NCBI GenBank assembly: GCA_018287875.1
Contig: JAGVVL010000022.1
Location: 2,666,001 to 2,730,000 of the forward strand
DNA: 64,000 nucleotides
Direction of reading: 5' to 3'
DNA from: Nigrospora sphaerica
Taxonomy: Eukaryota; Ascomycota; Sordariomycetes; Amphisphaeriales; Apiosporaceae
Shown: positions 49,830 through 59,369 of the stretch, piece after piece
Position numbering within the stretch: position 1 is the first letter of the stretch
Layout of the letters: each line of letters starts with the position of its first letter
Position numbers and translations under genes: made by a program
Notes under the pieces: model-generated
The model's database searches: none
Seen by the model: only the letters and a program-made list of their open reading frames with translations
Told to the model about the DNA's origin: nothing

Positions 49830-51609
49830 CAGATGAACTCTGGTATTGGCAGTGGAAAAGATGCGAAAAGATATAGCGTACGTGGGCACGACCCCCACCG
49901 GCTCAGGTCCGAACGCGAATGCATTCTTGGCGCTGGCTTCGTGCCCTGGGGGCCATCAAAGCTGCAGGTGAGCCAAAAGAACGTCGATGCAAATACTGGA
50001 CAGTGGGCAGCTTGGACAGGCCTACGAGGAACAAAGCATCTCACAGAAGCACTCGAACCTACCATCCCAATAGTACACGCACAGATTCGAAGACGCCATA
50101 GAGAGTATGGTCGCCCAACGCACCGATACAGGCGGAGGTGCCTCCAAGGCATCTTCATTTCACTTCGCCGCTCCGCAGTGGTTCGTTGACAACGTCAGGA
50201 CATTTGATGAACTTAAGTTGTACCGACCCAAGATCCATCTCGTTGACGAGACTGGAACGGATAAGAGGAAGACAAACGGAGCCAAAACCACGCCAAAGGA
50301 GAGTACATCTCCTCGAGATACCAACGAACACCAAGGCGATTGCTTCTCTGTAAGCCGCGAGACGGTTAACGACCTACTGGATACGGCAGCCTCGCTGCAG
50401 CTGCGAAACCCTCAGCACCAAGTGCCTGACCGAAAATGCAGCATCATTCTCCGCAGCAAGATGCGGCATGGTCTGTCCTTCATAGACGATGTCGTTGTTC
50501 TCATAGCTCAAGAACTCCACTGTTTGCTTATATCTCTTCACCTTTACGAGATGGAGGACATGGCTATCGAGTTCTATAACCAAGAACGTGCCGCTGCGAG
50601 GGAAGGTCGTCTAAATTTAAGCATAGATGACGACGAGATGGCACGCAGTCCGGAGCCTACCCAGACGCTCCTGCAACACTACTTCGAAACTGGCGCAGAG
50701 AGGAATGCGGATGACGTAGAGACGAAGCGAGTGCGCGACGCTGTTTTTGCCATCTTGGATGTTGCCAATAGTAAGTCTCAGGATGCAACCGATCAGCAGC
50801 TGGTGGATACAGCTTCCGAGGCCACGATTCCGACTCTGCCGAGGGTCCGAGAACTACAGCCCTTACCAGCGATTCTCTATATTCGTGACGGCCTGCGTAT
50901 CTTCACTTCCGACTCGATCGAAGGCCACCGAATCATCTGCCGGATACGGGACGCAGTAAATCAGCGCAGGCGAGCTGGCGAGAACATCATACTCGTCATC
51001 GGCATGGCCCATACGGAAGCAGAAGAAGAAGCGGCCAAGCCCGATCTTGACACCTCTTGGAAATTCACAAAGTGCGGCTGCACGATGTGTGAATGCAAGC
51101 ATACCGATGGCATATGCACTCGGTCTTGGTGTGCCATGGGCAAACTTACAAAGAAGCTCGGCACCACAACAAACGGGTTCTTCACAGAGCTGATGCCGCT
51201 CAGAGTTCCAAGTTGGGCGGAGGCGAGAGAGGCATGTTGGCAGGGCTCGGTCACAGACATTCGGATCCAGTCTTTCAAACGCAGGCTGCATGCCCAGCTG
51301 TCGCAATACCCATCATCCCCAGCGGGCCTCCTGGAACCCTCATGCAATTGGATCTCCTTACTCCCCGAAGAGGCGACGAGCCAGCTCTTCTCCGTATATG
51401 ACGAAGAAAAGATCCGCACTGCGCACACTCGCATTGTCGGCAGGTGCACCAGAAGACGGAGGGTGGAGATGGCTGAGATCCAGTCGATTCTCCTTCGGTT
51501 TGTGCCGGAACAAGAAAAGGAGGAGGAAAATCAAGAGACCGAGGCTTCCAAAGCGTCAGGAGCGCCCGAAACATACGAAGCGGTCGAAGCGACTGAAGCG
51601 TCCGGAACG

Positions 51610-51717
51610 ACTAAAGAGACGAAGAAGGAAGAAGTGACTGAAGAGACGAAGAAGGAAGAAGTGACTGAAGAGACGAAGAAGGAAGAAGTGACTGAAGAGA
51701 CGAAGAAGGAAGAAGCA
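51610..51717 (+). repeat. 27-bp coding tandem repeat in the acidic linker
   Basis: Four units of about 27 bp encoding (V)TEETKKEE in copy B; copy A has about one comparable unit at its equivalent position. It lies between the N-terminal region and the AAA core and probably forms a flexible or coiled, highly charged spacer. Confidence 0.75.
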
Positions 51718-52890
51718 GATAAGGTGGAAGACGTGGAAGAGGAAAGGGCAAAAGAAGCCGAAAGGGAAAAGGAAGCACGGGAGGCGATGCTACGTGGCGT
51801 CAGAGAACAAGTGAATGAAGATGAGGAAAAGATTCTTCATAACCTTGTCGACCCTGGTATGTATTGTTCTGTGATCTACTCCGCCCAAGCACTCCGCATT
51901 AGCTAGACTGAAAATCGGATTCTGAATCCGCTAACTTGTTTAACAGCTGCCCTCGACTCAGAGTTTGATGATGTGGTTCTTGACCAGGATGTCTTGAAAA
52001 GTATCAAGACCCTCGTCTAGCTGTCAAAGTTAAGACCGGAGGCCGCTTCCAGAGCACTGCTATCCCAAATCAGAATCAGGGGAGCCTTGCTCTACGGGCC
52101 TCCAGGCACGGGAAAGACTCTCCTTGCAAGAGCCATCGCAAAAACCACTGGCTCACATATGCTAGCCATCAATCCTGCCGTTATCAACAGTAAATGGGTT
52201 GGAAGGTTAGAGAAGGCCATTCGGGCGACCTTCACCCTGGCTAGGAAGCTCTTCCCATGCATCGTTTTCATTGACGAGGTCGACGCCCTTTTCTACCGCC
52301 GGCGAGAGGATGACCGGAGCTGGCAGCGCACGGCTATCACCGAGTTCTTGCAGAGCATGGACGGACTGGCACAGGATGACAAGGCCCCCTTTGTCCTGGC
52401 GGCCACCAATCGACCCATAGATCTCGACAGTGCCTTTTTAAGGCGACTACCTCATAGAATCCGCTTCGAGGTCCCCGATAGTCCGGCACGCGCTAGCATT
52501 CTCCGCATCTTCCTCAAGGACGACGACCTCGATAGGGTTGATATTGACCGTCTCGCAGCCCTTACCGAGGGCTTCTCGGGCTCGGACCTGAAGAGCTTAT
52601 GTGGGCAGGCAGGGCTTGCATGGGCTGCAGAGCAAGACCTGGAGGCGACATATGGGGTCATCGCACTGAAGGTTCGTCTTAGAAACGAACACTTCACGAA
52701 GGCGTTCAAAATGACCCGACCGAGTATCACATCACACGACGTGGCTGCGCTAAACAAATTCGATAAGCAATTCAGCTCATCGAAACAAGCTTTCGGTGCG
52801 ATGTCTAAGGATGGTACTGACCGTGCTCAACGGTTAAACGATATCGGGCTATCTCATTGGAATGAATTCAGGCGGACGGGGGCAGTTACT

Positions 52891-54780
52891 AATCTCGAAG
52901 AAGCCATCACCACAGCTCGCCAAGCTGTCGATGCCACGCCAGAAGACCATCCCGACCGTGCTGCAATACTAAGCAATCTTGCTTGTTTCCTCCAGGACCG
53001 ATTCGGCAGGACGGGGGCAGTTACTAATCTCGAAGAAGCCATCACCACAGCTCGCCAAGCTGTCGATGCCACGCCAGAAGACCATCCCAACCGTGCTACG
53101 ATCCTAAACAACCTTGCAAACAATCTCTCGAGCAGGTTCGACAGGACGGGGGAAGTTGCCGATCTCGAAGAAGCCATCACCACAGCTCGTCAAGCTGTCG
53201 ATGCCACGCCAGACGACCATCCCGCCCGTGCTGGCCGGCTAAACAACCTTGCAAGCAAGCTCTCGAGCAGGTTCAACAGGACGGGGGCAGCTGCCGATAT
53301 TGAAGAAGCCATCACCACAGCTCGCCAAGCTGTCGATGCCACGCCAGAAGATCATCCCGACCGTGCTAGCTGGCTAAACAACCTTGCAAACAATCTCTCG
53401 AGCAGGTTCGACAGGACGGGGGAAGTTGCCGATCTCGAAGAAGCCATCACCACAGCTCGTCAAGCTGTCGATGCCACGCCAGAAGATCATCCCGACCGTG
53501 CTAGCTGGCTAAACAACCTTGCAAATAATCTCTCGAGCAGGTTCGACAGGACGGGTGAAGTTGCCGATCTCGAAGAAGCCATCACCACAGCTCGTCAAGC
53601 TGTCGATGCCACGCCAGACGACTATCCCGCCCGTGCTGGCCGGCTAAACAACCTTGCAAGCAAGCTCTCGAGCAGGTTCAACAGGACGGGGGCAGCTGCC
53701 GATGTTGAAGAAGCCATCACCACAGCTCGCCAAGCTGTCGATGCCACGCCAGAAGACCATCCCGACCGTGCTGGCCGGCTAAACAACCTGGCTAGATTCC
53801 TCCGGGACCGATTTGGCAGGACGGGGACAGTTGCCGACCTCGAAGAAGCCATCACCACAGCTCGTCAAGCCGTCGATGCCACGCCAGAAGATCATCCCGA
53901 CCGTGCTGGCCGGCTAAACAACCTTGCTAGATTCCTCCAGGGCCGATTTGGCAGGACGGGGACAGTTGCCGATCTCGAAGAAGCCATCACCATAGCTCGT
54001 CAAGCTGTCGATGCCACGCCAGAAGACCATCCCGACCGTGCTGGAATGCTAAATAATCTTGCTAGATTCCTCCAGTGCCTATTCGGCAGGACGGGGACAG
54101 TTGCCGACCTCGAAGAAGCCATCACCACAGCTCGTCAAGCTGTCGATGCCACACCAGAAGACCATCCCGACCGTGCTGGCTGGCTAAACAATCTTACTAG
54201 ATTTCTCCAGGACCGATTCGGCAGGACGGGGGCAGTTGCTGATCTCGAAGAAGCCATCATCACAGCTCGCATAGCTGTTGATACCACGCCAGAAGACCAT
54301 CCCAACCGTGCTGCTATCCTAAACAACCTAGCTGGCTTCCTCCAGGACAGATTTAGCAGGACGGGGGCAGTTCCCGACCTCGAAGAAGCCATCACCACAG
54401 CTCGTCAAGCTGTCGATGCCACGCCAGAAGACCATCCCGACCGTGCTGGAATGCTAAACAACCTGGCTGGCTTCCTCCAGGACCGATTTGGCAGGACGGG
54501 GGCAGTTACCGACCTCGAAGAAGCCATCACCACAGCTCGCAAAGCTGTTGATGCCACGCCAGAAGACCATCTCGACCGTGCTGCTATCCTAAACAACCTG
54601 GCTGGCTGCCTCCAGGACCGATTCGACAGGACGGGGGAAGTTGCCGATCTCGAAGAAGCCATCACCACAGCTCGTCAAGCTGTCGATGCCACGCCAGACG
54701 ACCATCCCGCCCGTGCTGGCTGGCTAAACAACCTTGCAAACAAGCTCTCGAGCAGGTTCGATAGGACGGGGGCAGTTACC
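52891..54780 (+). repeat. Coding TPR array of copy B: fourteen 135-bp units
   Basis: Fourteen consecutive 135-bp units, 45 residues each, with the same consensus as in copy A but far more alike. Units 4 and 5 are almost identical, and units 3 and 6 are near-copies of one another, which points to recent unit duplication or conversion. Differences concentrate at a few positions: the two residues after DRA (GR, GM, GW, SW, AI, TI) and the helix-B positions (FLQD, NLSS, KLSS, FLRD). That pattern fits a recognition surface. Confidence 0.9.
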
Positions 54781-56466
54781 GATCTCGAAACCTCCTACCG
54801 CTACTATGTTTCCGCCTTTCATCAATCCACGGCCCCTATTTCTGTCCGTATTACCACTGCTAGCACACTGATCTCAACTCGATTCGGCTCCCTAAACCCG
54901 AAAAACGTCCTACAACACGCCAAATTAGCAATTGAGCTACTTCCTCTGCTTACACCGCGTTCTCTCAATAATGCTGATAAGCAGAACCTCCTTCTTAAAG
55001 CCGCGGGCATAGCATCGAACGCGGCTGCTATTGCACTTAGCGCTCAAAAACCGCTATACACCGCTATCGCCTGGCTAGAGACGGGTCGTGGCGTTCTCGC
55101 TAGCGCTCTCCAAGATTTGCGCACAGATGTGTCTGAACTGCGCCGAGAGCATCCCGACCTGGCGGCTGCTTTCGATGAGTCGCGGGCCATCCTCGACGCT
55201 CCGTTCCAACCCAGCCGCCTGGCATCTGACAAGGACCCAGTGTCGGCTATGCGACAAGAAACTGACCAGCGTCGGGCAGCCGAAAAGCGACTTGAAGAGG
55301 TGATTACCGAGATTCGGAAACAACCCGGCTTTGGCCGCTTCCTCTTACCCCCGGCCGAAAGCGAGATTTTAGTGGCCGCGGCACACGGCCCGGTTGTGAT
55401 GATCAATGTGAGCCGCCATCGCTGCGACGCATTGGTTGTACAAAAGACGGGTATCCAGTGTATCGAACTGCCGAATGTCTCGTACCAGGCTATCCAGGAG
55501 CGCCGTCAAGCCGTGTCGTCTTCGCCTGCCATACTGGAGTGGCTCTGGGATGAGATCGTCTATCCTGTCCTCGAGCGTCTAGGATTTACGTGTACGCCAT
55601 CCGGCCAAAGGTGGCCACGGGTATGGTGGGTCCCGACAGGACCGCTTGTCGGCTTTCCCTTGCATGCCGCCGGATATCACCTAGAAAGGAAGGGCCGCAC
55701 AGCGCTCGATCGTGTCGTATCCTCGTATGCGACATCCCTACGAGTGATGATTCATACGCGTCGACAGCAGCAGCCAGAGCGAACGGGTGGCAACCTCGTT
55801 CTCATCTCGATGGAGACAACCTCCGGAGTGGGTGCTCTCGTCCATGCAGACAAGGAGGTCCAAACTGTGGGAGGATATTGCGATTTAATCCAGGTCAATC
55901 CAATCACTCCCGAGAAGATTAAGAGTGCCGTGAAGTCATCGCTGGAAGATTGCGAGATCTTCCACTTTGCTGGCCATGGAGGCACGCATCCGTCGCAGCC
56001 ATTACAAAGCCGGTTATTCCTTGACGACTGGAAAGACGACCCCTTGACAGTGGAGAGTCTCCTCGAGACCAATTTGCAACGCCACCCGCCCTTTCTCGCC
56101 TATCTCTCAGCCTGCGGGACGAGCCAGATCATTGACGACCGGTCTAGAGATGAGAGCATCCATCTGAGCAGCGCATTCCAGCTGGCGGGCTTCCGGCACG
56201 TGATCGGCACGCTGTGGAGTGTGGACGATGCTTTGTGCGTCGAAATGGCGCAATTGACGTATACGGTGCTCGGACAGCAGGGGCTCAGCGATGAGTCCGT
56301 AAGCTACGGGCTTCATTCGGCGAGCCGACAGGTGCGAGATGACTGGGTGGGGGGATTGCAAAAGGATTTTGGGGCGGGTGAACGAAAAGATGGACGGCAT
56401 TTGTTAGTGGATGAAGGGGATTCTGACAGGTTGCTTTGGGTCCCGTACGTTCACTACGGAGTCTGA

Positions 56467-57376
56467 GTTCCTTCTGAGTTCAGATCTAGCAAGACGCAGT
56501 AGCTCTATGCAGTTCTACAGTATACAAAATTTCCAATGAGCTGGGTTGGTAACCAGCACGGCAGTCATACTTGGACGGCGACCTTGACTCAACTTGGCGA
56601 CAGGAATGAGAATTCTGTGTTAACGACCTCGGCTTTACTGACCAAAGGCTGCACAAAACACTACACGCAATAACTAGGTGCAACTTCCTTCGTGCTTTGT
56701 TAATCATTGATTTCAAGGGATCGTCGCCTTCTTTCGGAGTATAGTATACCAATGGACTGAATGTGGCTGGTATGCGGAGTTTGGTCGCTTGGGCAGGAAT
56801 GCGGCGTTGGGAGTGCTGCTTAAACGAGTCAATGTATCATACTGCAGTACTGTTCACTGAGATGTATCGGCACCACGTTGTATGTTACCAGTGAGCCTTA
56901 CTCTTCATCTTCTGGGTAGCACCCAGCCAGCATGTTCACATCCGTAAAGTCGTCGACTATGTAGGTGTATATGATTGATCTCTTTCATCGACCGAGACAC
57001 CCATTTCAGCGCAATATCCCTTTTTCTCACGTACAGGCATGGATAGACCAGAAAAGTTGGTTGTTGCGATGGGGTCTTCTCCGCTGTTTGCTACTATGTA
57101 CGCACCCATAGAGGATGTTTGCTACCTCAAATGAACTGTACGTATCCTACTAACGACCTTGAGCCACGGTTAGCGCGAGGTCCCACGCGCCTGTATGTGC
57201 CCGTTTGGTCGAACCAACTGCATGAGGTTCATTTGCATTTGGCGTTTACCTCGAGCTTGTTATTGTACGAAGCTACGATGTGCGCCTATATAAGTTGGAT
57301 AAAGGCCAATGTAGTAGGGGGAAGGATTCAATTCCTATCTCTTTCCCAATTCGCCACTCTGTCGCACTGAATAGGT
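56467..57376. other. Intergenic, nothing recognised
   Basis: Normal composition. Only short unsupported frames occur. It begins right after CHAT copy B and ends at the zinc-cluster fragment. Confidence 0.5.
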
Positions 57377-57640
57377 ATGGCTACAGCGCGTCGAGAGTTA
57401 ATGCCCAAGCCCCCTAGCAGCCCACCACAGGTGGCTCCGTCGGAGCGGACTCGAGCAAAGCGAGCAACGGTCCAGCTAGCATGCATGCGATGCCGCCGCC
57501 GAAAAGTAAAGGTAGTTCAAGCCTATTGCGCGCCTATGTACCCGTGAGTTAACTTGATCTGTAGTGAAATGGCCAACGGCCGGCCTGTCAAACATGCATC
57601 AAGCGTAGCGCATCATGTGCCTATGGTCTATTCCTTCGTT
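57377..57640 (+). pseudogene. Zn2Cys6 transcription factor N-terminal fragment, third Cys replaced by a stop
   Basis: Exon 1 (57377-57511) encodes a basic N-terminus ending CMRCRRRKVK. A 53-nt intron (57512-57564, GTAGTT...TTAAC...TAG) follows, at the position inside the zinc cluster where fungal factors of this class often have one. Exon 2 starts with TGA exactly where the third cysteine (residue 46) must be, then supplies the remaining cysteines at 53, 56 and 63, so the CX2CX6CX6CX2CX6C spacing is perfect except for that codon. Nothing resembling the middle homology region follows. A dead remnant of a binuclear zinc-cluster regulator. Confidence 0.7.
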
Positions 57641-58325
57641 AGTGGTGTCTTGTCCGGGGAAGGGCTCAGTCAACCTAAAGGTAAAAGCAATCTTATGGCC
57701 TGCTGGGCATAGGTCGTCACAATCCCCACCAACCCGGCTTGAGTCTTTAAAGGAAGCCGAGATTTAGTTATCGATGACGAGGTGAATACAACGTCATATC
57801 CCAATGCTTCTAAATCCTGACAGGACTCTTGCTTGGACGTGAAGTAGTTCCGTAAAGGTCTATCACGCAGCCGAAAACACTCATTTCGTTGAAGCGCGTA
57901 CTCGACGATTGTATGGAGAAGTGTGTTTTGAGATACAATATGTTGCTAGGCGCATTCTCCGCCGACTTTGCCCGGTCGCGGACGACTTTACCCTGGGCCA
58001 TCATCGAAGTGGTACCGACTTTTGCAATTCATTGCTCGGGCCGCAGACGGTTTGGGATTAGGATATGAGTTCCTGAAGCTAGATTTTAGTCCCGTGGCGG
58101 CCAGGATGCAAGATGATTTAATCAATCCCCATACACGTACCGAACTTGTCATGTTTCCAACCTTGTCAACAAAGACGCCCTTGCAGAGGAGACGGCTATC
58201 ATCCGAGAAGGTAAATAACGGCTAGAATCGCGTGTCACTCTCAAGGAACCCGAAAGTAGAGGAAGTGAGGCGAATAGGGTCCTCTGAGTCGGGCCAACTC
58301 GATCCGTGCTGCTAGAGCCGAAGAG
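57641..58325. other. Intergenic, nothing recognised
   Basis: Short unsupported frames only. It may include decayed sequence of the zinc-cluster gene, but no motif remains. Confidence 0.4.
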
Positions 58326-58677
58326 CTATTTAAGTTCTGGAGAAGTCTCTTGTTTCATTATTCGCAAGGTTGAAGCCCAAGACGGCATGTCGGCCTCGAC
58401 ACCAGTAACGGCTGCGTGGGCGCCGATATTGAGGTTGGTGAGCTTGAATAATCGGGCCCTTAAGCTGAGGTTGACGCTGCGTATTCGCTGCATCTCTTGA
58501 TGCCAATCGTGCTCGATTGACGTTATTGTATCGAACTGGGCTATGGGCAGTGGACTCACTAAGAACGCGGTGTGGCCGAAAAGGATCGCCGAAAATATTG
58601 CCAAGCGCGATGGGGCCATGGAGGGGGAAGCTCCGCTTCGGCGCGAGCAGGTAGCTAGTTTTCATTACCGAGCTCAT
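58326..58677 (-). pseudogene. Fragment of an uncharacterised fungal family (GPIALGNIFGDP motif)
   Basis: From the ATG at 58677 the minus strand reads a short N-terminus with SYLLAPKRSFPLHGPIALG and then a DPFRPHRVL segment. After a frame change near 58550 it continues with IEHDWHQEMQRIRSVNLSL and LNIGAH. I recognise this as the start of a fungal family of unknown function whose members begin with a ...GPI-LGNI...DP... motif. It is broken by a frameshift and ends after about 115 residues. No function can be assigned. Confidence 0.5.
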
Positions 58678-59369
58678 TGTGTTTGGCTCGGTCTTTTCTT
58701 TTCTACCACGGTGGGTGAGTGAGGATATACACTGGTGAAGACAAACTATTGAAACAAGCCGTTCGAAATCTAGCTGTACGGTTTGAGAGATTTCAGACAG
58801 TTGAGATGAGTGGTTAAGAGTGAATGACCTATATTTTGATCCTACCACTGACGCACCAAGTTTTCAGCTCACCGAAACGGAATAACAATACCACGGTCAG
58901 GATTATAACTACAAGAGCAGACATAGAACACAGTCATTACCTCAATCATCAATCGAATCCATAGGTGAGCAGAATTGCCGAATGACCTGTTGCGAATTCA
59001 GGTACTCAGTGTTGCACCCTCTCCTAATCAGTTGTTACATCAACCTCGTTATCTACCAATGTCAGCGGATCGCCGAAATTATAAATGCTGTTCACTAGGG
59101 TAAATCAGTGCATTGGCCCATGCTCCTTTTCTTACATTCAACTCATGCTATGAAGTAGCGTATCGACACGAAAGCCACAGTAGGTCGGGTTCCTTATTAC
59201 GCCATTAGTACCCATACATCTGCGCAGTCGCTCACCGATGCCGAAGTGTGAGTGCCTGAGATGCATTGTGAAGAGAAGAAAAGCTTGCGTTGGTTGGGGT
59301 GAGCCACTCCAAAACATTGTCCTCCTCTGCATCTGCTGATTTGTTAACCCAACCCTACAGACGATATAA
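58678..59369. other. Intergenic, nothing recognised
   Basis: Only short unsupported frames. It lies downstream of the PNP_UDP-type gene. No NACHT, NB-ARC or repeat sequence, which normally follows this domain in fungal NLRs, is visible here. Confidence 0.45.

Larger units (their letters stand above)
49830..56466 (+). repeat. Right arm of the inverted duplication
   Basis: Inverted counterpart of 38604-44620. The upstream 277 bp (49830-50106) match the region upstream of copy A, including GCTGCAG/GTGAGCC. There the first-exon frame of copy A is not preserved, because of small indels. Homology ends at the stop codon at 56466. Confidence 0.85.
50107..56466 (+). pseudogene. AAA+ ATPase / TPR / CHAT protease giant gene, copy B
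   Basis: Exons 50107-51856 and 51947-56466 flank a 90-nt intron (GTATGT...GCTAAC...CAG), 2089 codons. Layout as copy A: N-terminal Msp1-family-like region including a degenerate ATPase half (about residues 255-330), acidic linker (about 470-575), AAA core (GPPGTGKT 634-641, DE of Walker B 693-694), fourteen 45-residue TPR-like repeats (899-1528), and CHAT (H1927 in FAGHGG, C1973 in SACGT). The AAA C-terminal helix runs straight into the TPR array, so this is a true fusion. A single TAG at 52018-52020 replaces the Gln codon of copy A (codon 608), a CAG-to-TAG RIP-type change. All catalytic residues downstream are preserved. Either a fresh pseudogene, a downstream-initiated TPR-CHAT protein, or a base error. 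Confidence 0.82.
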
